A stretch of DNA of 64,000 bases from Sphingosinicellaceae bacterium (GTDB lineage Bacteria; Pseudomonadota; Alphaproteobacteria; Sphingomonadales; Sphingomonadaceae), in the NCBI GenBank assembly GCA_019285715.1, contig CP079108.1, forward strand, positions 1,565,001 to 1,629,000, given 5' to 3'. A program made the position numbers and the translations under genes. The notes beneath the pieces were generated by a model. It was not told the origin of the DNA and searched no databases. It was given only the letters and a program-made list of their open reading frames with translations. Positions 53,653-62,492 of the stretch are shown one piece after another (position 1 is the first letter of the stretch; each line of letters opens with the position of its first letter).

Positions 53653-55656
53653 TCACCCGATGCCGCGCTCGGCGGCGCCTGCCCGGGTGCTATCCCGGAG
53701 CCGCCGCGCGGCGGCGGCACCGTACAGGCTTTCTGCAGGCCAGCGTTTCTGCAAGACGGGCGTGCTGGCGGCAATGAGCTTCGCGGCCCCAGCGCGATCC
53801 CCTTGAGCAAGTAGGCAGCCGCCTTGCACGTTGTCGAGCCACGCGACGCGCCAGGGGTCTTCAGGATAGGTGCGGGTCATTAGCGGTCGCGCCAAGGTGA
53901 GCAGGGCGAGTGCTTCAATGGTTCGGCCATCGCTACATAACAGGTCGGCGAGATCCGTCATTACTGGCGCGCGATTGCGGTGATTGTGGATGGTCGCGGC
54001 TACAAGTGCTTTGCGGAACAGCTGCTCGGCCGGCTCGGCATGACCAAGGGCGCGTTCGGCAAGTCCCAAATTGTCGAAGATGAAAGCGAATTCGTCATGG
54101 GTCTCGTCTCGTTGGCGGCGCGTAATGGCGGCGGCGCGGGCAAGATAGCCGTACGCTTCGCGGTATTTACCCTGTTCGAGAACAACCCGGCCGAGACTGT
54201 TGAGTGTGATTGCGGTGTCTGGGTGTTCGGCGCCCAGCACGGCCTGGTCATTGTCCAGCACCCGCCGATAGTAACGCGCGGCGACGTCGGGTTGCTGGCG
54301 CAGATAGGCGATCGCTCCGAGCGTGTTCAGATCTTCGGTGACGCGCGGATGCAGCGCGCCCTCGTCGGCCGTCCGCAGTGCGATCGCGGTTCGGTAGAAC
54401 GGCTCGGCGGTGTCGGGTTTATCGTCGTAGAAATAAGCTTCACCGAGCGCCTCGAGTGCGGTGGCGCGCGCCGGAGTGGCGGTGCCGGGTGCGCTGGCGA
54501 GCGAGAGTGCCTCGCGCGCCGTCGCCTGGGCCGCGAGGAAGTTGTTGTTACCAGCCTGTGCCTCGCTGAGTCCGATCAGCATTCGTGGCAGCAGCTCCGG
54601 CTGCCGGTAGTCGCGCCGCCGCGCCACCGCTAGCGCGCTTTCGAACGACCCAGTCGCAGCTGTGTAATCACCCAGCCGCACCTGGGACTCGCCAAGCACC
54701 ATAAATTGGCGCGGAGCCAGCATCACGTCACGCCCGGCAATCGCAAAAGTATCCCGGACCAGCGCATCACTGCGCTTGAACAGCCCCAGCGCCCCATACA
54801 CCTCGCTCAGCGTCGTCATCAGCTCGGTCTTGACCGACGGCTCGTTCTTCAGGCTCTGCTCGATGCGTCGGGCACCGTGATCGAGGACTTCGCGCGCCGT
54901 TATTGATTCGCCCTTGGACTCCGACGGGTCGGCGACCTCGAACAGCGATTGCACAAAATCCACGGTGCGTTCCGCAGTCTGGGTTTTTTCGCGCGCAAGA
55001 TCGCGGTCGGCTATGGCCTGTTGGCGCTGGATCAGCGCGAACACGGCGAGCCCGGCCATCAAAACGAAGCCGGCCAGCGAGGCGGCTGCCAGTGTAGCCA
55101 GGCGCCGGTGGCGCCGCGCCGTCTCGCGGTCGCGGAGCTCACCGTAGCTAACGCCAAGCATTTGGGCGAGTAGCTTAAGCTTGGCGGCATGCTTGCCATC
55201 CATGCCAGGCCGGAGATCGGCTGCGAGCGGTTCGCGTGATCCATCCTCGAGCAAGGCTGACGGGAAGCACTCGAGCGCGGGATTGAACTCCGGCCGCCGC
55301 GAGGCGTATGGTTCGCCGGCAACGACGAGGCACTGGATATGTTGCCCGCGTCCGAGCACGCGAAAGCTCCGGATTTCCTCATTGACCCATCGCGACCGAG
55401 CGGCGTCTGGCGAGCAAATCACGATCAGTGTCGCTGCGTCGGTGAGCGCATCCAGGACGGACCGAGCAAGATCAGGTGAGGAGGACAGTTCCTCACGGTC
55501 TCGAAAAACCGGCGGCAGGCGATCGTCTATAGTGCCGATCGGACCGATCCGGCCGTTGAAGCGGCGCGGAATGCGATACGTTTCGAGCGCGCGATGCAGC
55601 CAGGCGGCGACCTTCCGATCGCGATGATTATAACTGATGAATGCGGAGTAGCGCAT
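53653..55656 (-). CDS. TIR-domain protein with membrane helix and TPR repeats
   Basis: 667 residues. Residues ~1-150 are a bacterial TIR-like domain (MRYSAFISYNHRDRKVAAWL, LPPVFRDREELSSSPDLARS, LIVICSPDAARSRWVNEEIR). A basic linker and one membrane helix follow near 185-207 (LAAASLAGFVLMAGLAVFAL), then a coiled segment and about ten tetratricopeptide repeats (RVTEDLNTLGAIAYLRQQPD, HPDTAITLNSLGRVVLEQGK). This TIR-TM-TPR design occurs in alphaproteobacterial signalling proteins of uncertain role. TIR domains can act as scaffolds or NAD-cleaving enzymes. No defence-system partner is adjacent. Confidence 0.85.
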   Translation of the reverse strand: MRYSAFISYNHRDRKVAAWLHRALETYRIPRRFNGRIGPIGTIDDRLPPVFRDREELSSSPDLARSVLDALTDAATLIVICSPDAARSRWVNEEIRSFRVLGRGQHIQCLVVAGEPYASRRPEFNPALECFPSALLEDGSREPLAADLRPGMDGKHAAKLKLLAQMLGVSYGELRDRETARRHRRLATLAAASLAGFVLMAGLAVFALIQRQQAIADRDLAREKTQTAERTVDFVQSLFEVADPSESKGESITAREVLDHGARRIEQSLKNEPSVKTELMTTLSEVYGALGLFKRSDALVRDTFAIAGRDVMLAPRQFMVLGESQVRLGDYTAATGSFESALAVARRRDYRQPELLPRMLIGLSEAQAGNNNFLAAQATAREALSLASAPGTATPARATALEALGEAYFYDDKPDTAEPFYRTAIALRTADEGALHPRVTEDLNTLGAIAYLRQQPDVAARYYRRVLDNDQAVLGAEHPDTAITLNSLGRVVLEQGKYREAYGYLARAAAITRRQRDETHDEFAFIFDNLGLAERALGHAEPAEQLFRKALVAATIHNHRNRAPVMTDLADLLCSDGRTIEALALLTLARPLMTRTYPEDPWRVAWLDNVQGGCLLAQGDRAGAAKLIAASTPVLQKRWPAESLYGAAAARRLRDSTRAGAAERGIG

Positions 55657-55697
55657 TTGACTGCTACTTGTCGCAGCACCGTCCGTAGCAGAGCCTG

Positions 55698-56465
55698 TCA
55701 GGCCGCCACGGCTCCCAGTGCGAGCGACCGGCGACCGCGTACGGCGCTACCGGCGGCGAGGAATCCGACCGTCAACATCAGCCACGCCGCCGGCTCCGGA
55801 GTTGGCGATCCGCCGCCGGCCGGGAAGGAGAAGCGGAATTCAGTTGCAGCGCCTTGTACCTCGGAGTGCAGCGTGGCGCCGTCGATCTGGCTGCCGCTCC
55901 CACCGAAAGAATAACCAAGATAGGCATCTGAGGCGATATCGGGGGTCAGGGTCTCGTCAAACGGGTCGCCGTGGTTAAACTGCAGAACGAAATCTCCGCC
56001 GCCGTTATCGAAAATGCTGAACTCCATCGGTTCGGCAGTGACGTCGTCGAACGTCGCGTCGTAGAGCACCCGGATCACCGGCGAGCCCGGGAAATCAAAC
56101 ACCGCGTTGGCCGGGTCCTGGAGACGAAAGTTTGAAAGGGTCATTGCGGATGAGTAGCCCGCAGTGAAGACATTGCCGCCGATCAATGCCAGTGAGCCGA
56201 AATCCGCTCCGGCCGCGATCGGCGCGCCGATCGATACTAAGCCGTTATCGTAGATATAGAGGCCATCGAAGGCACCAAAGCCAAAATTCACCGAAAAGGA
56301 CACCGGTGTTGACGCACAGGCGGTACCGATCGTGCATGGCGTGAACGGCGTCGCTGAACTGTCGATATTGACCCGTCTTGCGGAGGCGGCGGTACCAAGA
56401 CCAAGCAGCGCAACTGCAAGCACGCCGTTAACGATAAAGCGACGTAGGTTGAGCGGGCAATTCAT
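55698..56465 (-). CDS. PEP-CTERM sorting-domain protein
   Basis: 255 residues from the ATG at 56465 (AAGGAG ribosome site). Signal peptide (RFIVNGVLAVALLGLGTAAS), a beta-rich body with FGAFDGLYIYDNGLVSIG and FDNGGGDFVLQFNHGDPFDE, and the C-terminal signal TPEPAAWLMLTVGFLAAGSA followed by RGRR. The body has the N-G-x-[VI]-S and F-D-N-G pattern of nidogen-like extracellular domains. Exosortase-processed surface protein; function unknown. Confidence 0.82.
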   Translation of the reverse strand: MNCPLNLRRFIVNGVLAVALLGLGTAASARRVNIDSSATPFTPCTIGTACASTPVSFSVNFGFGAFDGLYIYDNGLVSIGAPIAAGADFGSLALIGGNVFTAGYSSAMTLSNFRLQDPANAVFDFPGSPVIRVLYDATFDDVTAEPMEFSIFDNGGGDFVLQFNHGDPFDETLTPDIASDAYLGYSFGGSGSQIDGATLHSEVQGAATEFRFSFPAGGGSPTPEPAAWLMLTVGFLAAGSAVRGRRSLALGAVAA

Positions 56466-57065
56466 GCTTAGCTCCTTGACACAAACGACTCGTCGGTACC
56501 GGGATATACTCATTACAATAAGCGATTCTGTCAATCATCGATTAACCATCGTTGATCTGATCGCATACTATCGTCAGCCGGATCTTGTTGCGGCGGCATA
56601 GTGGCGACGGGCGACTACCGACACGGCGCGGTGAGCGACTTTACTGCCAAGGGATGAACTCGGGCATCAGCTCGGGATCTACTCGCTGAAAACGGACGGA
56701 AATGGTGAGCCGTAGACGGAAAGATGGAAGTGGCCGGGAATCGATATTAACTGACATCTGCTTCCGAATGAGCGCCAAAGCCCGGCGGGACGTACGGATG
56801 TGCGTCGTCGCCGCCGCGAACTTGACGGCAGAAGACGCTTCCTCGCCGACACGAAGCCCCATTGTTCGCCTTCTCGGGATGCCGTTCTCCGCTGCGACTG
56901 ATGCTTGCGCAATTCGTGAAGCCCTACTTAGAGCGCGCGAGAACGACGCGAAGGACAGCTGCGGCGGGTGACGCGGCCGGCCATGAGCTTCTTCGTGTCG
57001 GCCACGCCGATCGTACCCGATCTTAAGCTTTAGCCTGCATAGGGCGGTTTCCAAAGAGGTATCCC
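56466..57065. other. Region upstream of the PYP operon
   Basis: 600 bp. Overlapping frames of 89 (+, 56702-56971) and 137 (-, 56641-57054) codons exist here, but neither shows family features, so neither is called. The PYP promoter must lie in the right part. A GAGG ribosome site is seven bases before the GTG at 57066. Confidence 0.45.
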
Positions 57066-57437
57066 GTGTCAGTCGCCATTTTGCACGCGTTCGAAGACAT
57101 CAAGATTTCAGACCTCGACGGTATGTCGCCTGGGCAACTCGACCAATTGCCCTTCGGCGTGGTCGGGATTGAGCAGAGTGGCCTCGTTGCGATCTACAAT
57201 GCGACTGAGTCCCGGCTGGCGGGTCTGGACGCGCAATCCGTGATCGGCGTGCCATTCTTCGAGGCGATCGCTCAGTGCATGAACAATTTCATGGTAGCAC
57301 AGCGCTTCGAAGACGAGAGTGAACTCGACGAGATAATCCCTTATGTGCTGACACTACGGATGCGACCGACTCGGGTCCGGCTGCGCTTGCTGGCTGCCTC
57401 CAATCAGCCCTTGAACTTCATCCTCATCGAGCGTTGA
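57066..57437 (+). CDS. pyp: Photoactive yellow protein (PYP)
   Basis: 123 residues, against 125 for the Halorhodospira protein, and alignable end to end: FEDIKISDLDGMSPGQLDQL, PFGVVGIEQSGLVAIYNATE, SVIGVPFFEAIAQC and LRMRPTRVRLRLL. The chromophore cysteine is C71 (Cys69 in the reference). Y44 and E48 correspond to Tyr42 and Glu46, which hold the phenolate of p-coumarate. The places of Thr50 and Arg52 are A52 and L54. PYP senses blue light by isomerisation of the thioester-linked p-coumaroyl group. GTG start. Only 7 nt separate it from a PAS-GGDEF gene, and the operon ends with its chromophore-activating ligase. Confidence 0.93.
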   Translation: MSVAILHAFEDIKISDLDGMSPGQLDQLPFGVVGIEQSGLVAIYNATESRLAGLDAQSVIGVPFFEAIAQCMNNFMVAQRFEDESELDEIIPYVLTLRMRPTRVRLRLLAASNQPLNFILIER

Positions 57438-57444
57438 CGCCGGC

Positions 57445-58746
57445 GTGTCCGAATACATTCAGCGTGATCACAAGCAATTGCTCGAGTTCCTATACGCCTG
57501 CCCGATCGGTCTGGTTGAATTTGACGCCGATGGGACCGTTGCGATGATCAACCCGAACGCAATGAAGCACCTGCTGCCGCTGGCTGGCGCGCGCGACCCG
57601 AGCAATCTGTTCGTCATGCTCGAGGGCTGCGCGCCGGAACTGCGAAATCTCTTCGAAAGCTATCCCAGGAACAGTGGCACGATCTGCGACGGGCATCGCA
57701 TCGCTGTCGACATTGGTCCGGGGCGCGGCGGCAAGGATCCCAAAGTGCTCGCGTGCACACTCCTAAAGCTCGCACCCGATCGAGCAATCGCAACATTTAC
57801 GGATATTACGGTGCAGGTCGCGCAGGAGCGACGGCTTAAGCAGGCCGAAACCTGGTTCGCGTCTCTAATTAACGTCGTCAACGACTATGCGGTACTGTCA
57901 ATTACGACCGAAGGCGTGGTGCTCAGCGTCAACGAGGCCTTCACCCGACAAACCGGCTTTCCGGTCGATCAGGTTATCGGAAAGCCGCTCGAAACGATTT
58001 TGAACGGCGATCCCGCTTCCGGATCGCCGTGCCTATCGAGTCGATTGCGGCTTGCCGAGCGCGATGGCTGGTACCTCGACGAGAGCTGGCAGGTGCGCAC
58101 CACCGGTGAGCGCTACTGGTCGCAGTGCCTGTTCGCGGCCCGACCCGGCGATCAGGGCGAGGCCGTGGGCGGCTACTTCGTTGTCCTGCGGGACGTGGTC
58201 CGGGACACCTCGGAGACGTCCGACCTGCGTCGTGTACTTTGGTTCGATCACCTGACAGGTGCCGCGAACCGGACGTATTTTCTCCAGCAATTCGAGCGTG
58301 AACAGCGGCGGTGGCGGGACGATCGTCAACCGCTATCACTGGTCTTGCTTGACATCGACCACTTCAAGAGCGTCAACGATGCATACGGCCATCCGACCGG
58401 CGACATCGTGCTGAAGCAGTTGACCCAGGCCTGTAACGCTTTGCTCCGTCCTTCCGATGTCTTCGCGCGTCTCGGCGGCGAAGAGTTTGCCGCTCTGCTT
58501 CCGAATACACCGATGTCCGAAGCGGTAGTGATCGCTGACCGACTACGCGAAGCGGTGGCATCGATGGCCTTCATCGTCGACGCTGCGCCACTCAGCATCA
58601 CCGCCAGCTTCGGGTGTGCGACGGCGACGCAAGAATGCTCGACTGTCGAGGGCCTTATCGCGCTCGCTGATGCGCAACTTTATGCGGCCAAGCACGCTGG
58701 TAGAAACCGCGTAAATGCAGCCGCCGACTTGATGTCGACCGAGTGA
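57445..58746 (+). CDS. PAS-PAS-GGDEF diguanylate cyclase, probable PYP partner
   Basis: 433 residues from a GTG. PAS 1 at ~10-120 (LLEFLYACPIGLVEFDADGT), PAS 2 at ~135-250 (NDYAVLSITTEGVVLSVNEA, FTRQTGFPVDQVIGKPLETI) and a linker helix lead into GGDEF at ~262-430. The signature is FARLGGEEFAALL, an active GGEEF form. R-P-S-D lies exactly five residues before it, matching the RxxD inhibitory site for product feedback. No membrane helix is seen. It is sandwiched between the PYP gene and the ligase gene in one tight operon, so light-state PYP is the obvious candidate regulator of its c-di-GMP output. Confidence 0.92.
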   Translation: MSEYIQRDHKQLLEFLYACPIGLVEFDADGTVAMINPNAMKHLLPLAGARDPSNLFVMLEGCAPELRNLFESYPRNSGTICDGHRIAVDIGPGRGGKDPKVLACTLLKLAPDRAIATFTDITVQVAQERRLKQAETWFASLINVVNDYAVLSITTEGVVLSVNEAFTRQTGFPVDQVIGKPLETILNGDPASGSPCLSSRLRLAERDGWYLDESWQVRTTGERYWSQCLFAARPGDQGEAVGGYFVVLRDVVRDTSETSDLRRVLWFDHLTGAANRTYFLQQFEREQRRWRDDRQPLSLVLLDIDHFKSVNDAYGHPTGDIVLKQLTQACNALLRPSDVFARLGGEEFAALLPNTPMSEAVVIADRLREAVASMAFIVDAAPLSITASFGCATATQECSTVEGLIALADAQLYAAKHAGRNRVNAAADLMSTE

Positions 58747-59927
58747 TGGCGCCAGCCATCGAGCGGGAAACACTACGCCGGATTGTTGCATCACTCGTCG
58801 CGACGGAAATTGGACGCGGGCGCAATCTCGACCCAGTTGGACGGGCTGAGGACCCGGCCGCCTGGACGGACGAGGAAGCATTGTCGGTTGGATCGATCGT
58901 CCTTGATTCGCTGGAGACCATGTACGCGGCGGCAGCCGTCCATGAGATGTTCGGGTCCGATAATGCCGAAGAGGACCATCCCCGGCGCTCGCCGGTCACG
59001 GTTGGAGAATGGCTTGACGATATCAGCCTCGCGCAAAGTCGGGAAAATGCCCGGCTGACCGTCATGACATCCGGTTCCACGGGCCGCCCCAAGCCGTGCG
59101 TTCACGCCGTCACCGATCTTCAGGACGAAGCCGCGTATTTCTGCGAACGGCTGCCGTCCATCAAGCGCGTCGTCGCACTGGTGCCTGCACATCATATTTA
59201 CGGGCTCATTTGGACCGCACTGCTTCCGGCAAGGCTCGGTATACCGGTGATCTCTGCATCGGCGGCAAACCTGCCTCGACTTCAGGACGAAGACTTGATC
59301 GTTGCCGTCCCTGACCAATGGGTAGCGATACTCCGTTCGCGAATATGCTGGCCGCTGAAAGTTTGCGGGGTCAGTGCTGGCGCACCGCTCGATGACAGAG
59401 TGGCGAGCGAGCTACTCGGCGCGGGGCTACACCACCTCTACGATGTCTATGGTTCTTCCGAGACCGGGGGTATCGCTGTTCGCGAAGCGCCGAACGCCGC
59501 CTATGTGCTACTGCCGCGATGGCGCTTTGCATCACCGCCCGGAGCAGCGACTTCGGTGCTTATCGATCGCCTAGGCCGGGGGGTACAACTGCCGGATCAC
59601 CTCGCGATCAAAGGCGATGCGAGCTTTACGGTGCTGGGGCGGCGGGACGGGGCGGTGCAGGTCGGTGGCCTCAACGTCTGGACCGAATACGTCGCATCCG
59701 TCCTGCGACGCTGCCCCGGCGTTGCCGACATCACCGTACGGCTCGGCGATCATGGTCGCCTAAAGGCGTTTATCGTGCCTGCCGAGGCGGGCGATGAAAC
59801 CGCTCTACTCGATGGCCTGAGGCGGCATGCCATGCGGCTTCTGACATCCGAGCAGCGACCAACTTCTTTCAGCTTTGGCGTCACCGCTCCGCGAAACATT
59901 CTGGGAAAGCGGTGTGACTGGTCATGA
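58746..59927 (+). CDS. 4-coumarate-CoA ligase of the PYP-activation type
   Basis: 393 residues from the ATG at 58746, which overlaps the cyclase stop (TGATG); a GTG one codon earlier is also possible. ANL-superfamily motifs: LTVMTSGSTGRPKP (phosphate loop), VPAHHIYGLIW, DVYGSSETGGI (adenylate site), GRRDGAVQVGGLNV (hinge) and PRNILGKRCDW with the catalytic lysine. The length is much shorter than plant 4-coumarate ligases (~550) and matches the compact PYP-linked subfamily. It would make p-coumaroyl-CoA, the donor for PYP Cys71. The tyrosine ammonia-lyase that makes p-coumarate is not in this window. Confidence 0.87.
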   Translation: MAPAIERETLRRIVASLVATEIGRGRNLDPVGRAEDPAAWTDEEALSVGSIVLDSLETMYAAAAVHEMFGSDNAEEDHPRRSPVTVGEWLDDISLAQSRENARLTVMTSGSTGRPKPCVHAVTDLQDEAAYFCERLPSIKRVVALVPAHHIYGLIWTALLPARLGIPVISASAANLPRLQDEDLIVAVPDQWVAILRSRICWPLKVCGVSAGAPLDDRVASELLGAGLHHLYDVYGSSETGGIAVREAPNAAYVLLPRWRFASPPGAATSVLIDRLGRGVQLPDHLAIKGDASFTVLGRRDGAVQVGGLNVWTEYVASVLRRCPGVADITVRLGDHGRLKAFIVPAEAGDETALLDGLRRHAMRLLTSEQRPTSFSFGVTAPRNILGKRCDWS

Positions 59928-60005
59928 AGATGGACGCCCCGAACGTAAAAACAGCCCGGTGCGGAGGCTGCCGCGATTGAATGGCCGTGCCGTTCAGCTT
60001 TACAA

Positions 60006-60108
60006 TGTTTGATCCCAGGCTTTGATGGTGCACTATTCACCGCCAGCTGGAAGGAAGCGCTATGGGCTAGGTACTCCATGGGAGCGCCACGACGACTGAG
60101 GCAGTCCG
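60006..60108 (+). mobile_element. IS481 left-end fragment
   Basis: About 103 bp almost identical to 42004-42106: TGTTTGATCCCAGGCTTTGA at the start and CCATGGGAGCGCCACGACGA near the end. The fragment stops after GAGGCAGTCCGG and is followed directly by the truncated EAL domain. The palindrome found in the copy at 42105 is absent here. Confidence 0.85.
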
Positions 60109-61119
60109 GTCGGTGAACCTTGAGCTTGGCCTGAAAGCCGAACAGCTTGCCAGTCCGCAGTTCGACCATCGGCTCGTACACCGCTTCGACATGGTCGTAG
60201 GCGAGGGCTGGTCGAACCATATCCACGGCTGCAGCGCGGCGGCGGATCTGACCGCCCATCGACGGTACAAACGTAACAAAGCCGCCGCGTCCAAAAGCCT
60301 TAGCCGCATACAGCGCGATGTCAGCGTTCTTGAGTAGCTCTGCCGGGGTGCGACCATGTTTCAGGAACAGCGCGACGCCGATGCTGGCCCGCGGCGACAG
60401 CACCCGACCATGAAATGCGATGGGCTGGCGGAGGCGATCGAGAATTGCCTCTGCGGTCTCGCGCACGACGTCGTGATCCGGCGCGTCTGATAGCACGACT
60501 GCGAATTCGTCACCGCCGAGTCGAGCGGCTTTTGCGCCGGCTTGGTCGCCTAGGCCTACGGCAACCGCCTTGAGCACGGCATCGCCGGCATCGTGCCCGA
60601 GTGTGTCATTGATCAGCTTGAAATTATCCAGGTAGAGCATCATCAATGCCCCGGTAGATCGGGTCGCGATGCATCGTTCGATCTCGATCTCGATGTGCTC
60701 CTTGGCGGCGGCGCGATTGAGCAAGCCTGTCAGGCTGTCGCGCCGCACCTGGAAGCGGTCATCTGCTGCACGTGTCGTTGCAGCGGTGATGTCTCGGGCC
60801 TGGGCGATAACATCGCCGCCCGCTCGACGCGACAAGACTACATCCCACCAAAGTGTGCCGACAGGGCTGTCACATGACGCCGTGAAACGGGCGGGCAGGC
60901 CGGCTGTCGCTAACGCCAGCTACCCCTCAGCCAGGGGCTGCAATTCTAGCGACCACAGTGACGACCAGCGATGATTTCCCTCGGCAAGCCAACGTCGAAG
61001 CCGAGCGCGTTGCGACCGCCCTCGTTCATCGGCAGGAGCAAGCCCTCGGTCGATATCCACTCGATCCGATCGACACCGTTCTCGAGAATGGCCCAGCTTT
61101 CGATCGCGGCGTGCTCCAT
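60109..61119 (-). pseudogene. Decayed PAS-GGDEF-EAL gene, paralogue of 15543-17240
   Basis: An ATG at 61119 opens a frame with ENGVDRIEWISTEGLLLPMN, matching the N-terminus of the intact paralogue. A frameshift near 60960 and a TAG near 60930 break it. From about 60835 (TTG) the frame is open through DSLTGLLNRAAA and an intact AARLGGDEFAVVL to the EAL start, FGFQAKLKV. There the domain is cut at 60109 by an IS481 fragment. The EAL glutamate is already glutamine (QAK). A stand-alone GGDEF fragment could still be made, but the gene as a whole is a relic. Confidence 0.8.
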
Positions 61120-61360
61120 CGGCAAGTCAGCCTATCTTCGCTCGGGTGACGCACCGGCGCATTATTGATACCATGGCCCTGCTCAAAACCGATTAATGCA
61201 AATTAGCCTTGATTGGATCGAGGACGCTAACGCCGCGAATGCTTCTTTCTTTTCGGCGAAATGATTTCTTATAACGCGTCTTAACGAAACAAGGCATTAT
61301 GACTCAGTCATTTCTTACATCGCGTGTTGCAAGCTACTACCAGCGCAAGCGAACCTAGTG
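61120..61360. other. AT-rich intergenic region
   Basis: 241 bp, clearly lower in GC than average. No gene or strong repeat is seen. Confidence 0.4.
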
Positions 61361-61681
61361 TTATAAATTGCGTTTATGAACTTCTAACCACGTCTTAATC
61401 CACCAATATTCAAGCCGTATCATTCTGAAGAACGTGAAGCGACGTCGATCAGTCCAGCTTCCCCGGATGACCTTTATACATTTCTGGCAATCAACATCCT
61501 TGGTAATCAGAGTGCGCTCATGGAAGGTGCCATCGATATTGTGACCGCATTGCGCCCTCGGTGGCTCCAGCGGCAGCTCAGCCAAGTGCATCACTTCAAA
61601 ATGCCTTGAAATCAGCCAATGAGGACTAACGCTTAACAGATATGGACGATCCAGACCATAGATCAGTCGGTAGATTGACAT
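61361..61681 (-). CDS. Hypothetical protein with possible zinc-binding cysteines
   Basis: 106 residues in AT-richer DNA. A CGH...C..C arrangement (AQCGHNIDG, DVDCQKCIK) could bind a metal. The C-terminus is basic and aromatic (FTFFRMIRLEYWWIKTW). No family is recognised. The unusual base composition suggests acquired DNA. Confidence 0.4.
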   Translation of the reverse strand: MSIYRLIYGLDRPYLLSVSPHWLISRHFEVMHLAELPLEPPRAQCGHNIDGTFHERTLITKDVDCQKCIKVIRGSWTDRRRFTFFRMIRLEYWWIKTWLEVHKRNL

Positions 61682-62000
61682 CGTCTCGATGGAGTGAGGC
61701 TTCGATAGAAGGTATTCGGTTTCCTTAACGTGTTGATATCATGCGATCGTACCGACCGACCCTTGGAAGCTCTGCTGCAAAGAATAGACATCAGTCGTGG
61801 TCGATCCGCTAAAGGGGCGGGGTGGCCCGAATACTACCATTCACGTTGGATCGCTCGACACCAAATAGCAGAAGCTTATTTAGGTAGCTCCCGCGTCTGA
61901 GTCTGGAAGGCGCAGTCCGTACGAAAACGATCCGCGATAGTGGACTGTTTCTGACCTACTTGCGGTGCCGACGAGGCGAAAGCGACAGTTCGACTACGTG
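61682..62000. other. Intergenic region
   Basis: 319 bp without a recognised feature. Confidence 0.4.
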
Positions 62001-62447
62001 TTAGGATCGATCGGTTGTGACATCAGACGTCCGGGCTCTCAACGCGCCGCTTCCTGATAGGCCGACCAAATACATTCCAACCAGTACAGTGTTGGGGATC
62101 ACGTTGAGCCAGAACCCTGTCGCCACCGGTAAAATGCTGTCGATTGCATACCAGCTCACCATACCGGCATTGATCGCATGCCAGAACGCCCGTCCCTGCG
62201 GCCCAAGCTCGATCGCCGCGCGGATCGTCAAGTGAAGCGTCACAGCCCAGCCAATCGACACTGCGCCGACAACCGCCAGACTGAACTGCAAGGGCGGGTC
62301 GAGCGTGACCGTTCCACCGTGCAGTATCGAAAATATCGAGCGAACGGGACCACTGGTCACCGCGATCGCGCCGCCTGCCAGCACCAGTCCGAACACGCCT
62401 ATCGAGCAGCACCATACGACGAACCAAATGCGCCACAGTCTGGACAT
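62001..62447 (-). CDS. Small four-helix integral membrane protein
   Basis: 148 residues from the ATG at 62447. Four hydrophobic segments are visible (WFVVWCCSIGVFGLVLAGGA, FSLAVVGAVSIGWAVTLHLT, MVSWYAIDSILPVATGFW, VIPNTVLVGMYLVGLSG). No domain name is recognised. It is divergent from the XRE regulator, with an operator-like palindrome between them, so it may be that regulator's target. Confidence 0.7.
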   Translation of the reverse strand: MSRLWRIWFVVWCCSIGVFGLVLAGGAIAVTSGPVRSIFSILHGGTVTLDPPLQFSLAVVGAVSIGWAVTLHLTIRAAIELGPQGRAFWHAINAGMVSWYAIDSILPVATGFWLNVIPNTVLVGMYLVGLSGSGALRARTSDVTTDRS

Positions 62448-62492
62448 CGCGGTCTCCTTCCACGCACACTTTGCTGATCCGTGGGCGGCGAT

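Noticed and set aside
53653-55656. TIR gene as part of a Thoeris or CBASS defence system
   Set aside because: No ThsA, cyclase or other defence partner is adjacent, and the TM-TPR layout differs from those systems.
56641-57054. Overlapping frames on both strands upstream of PYP
   Set aside because: Neither shows family features or a convincing ribosome site.
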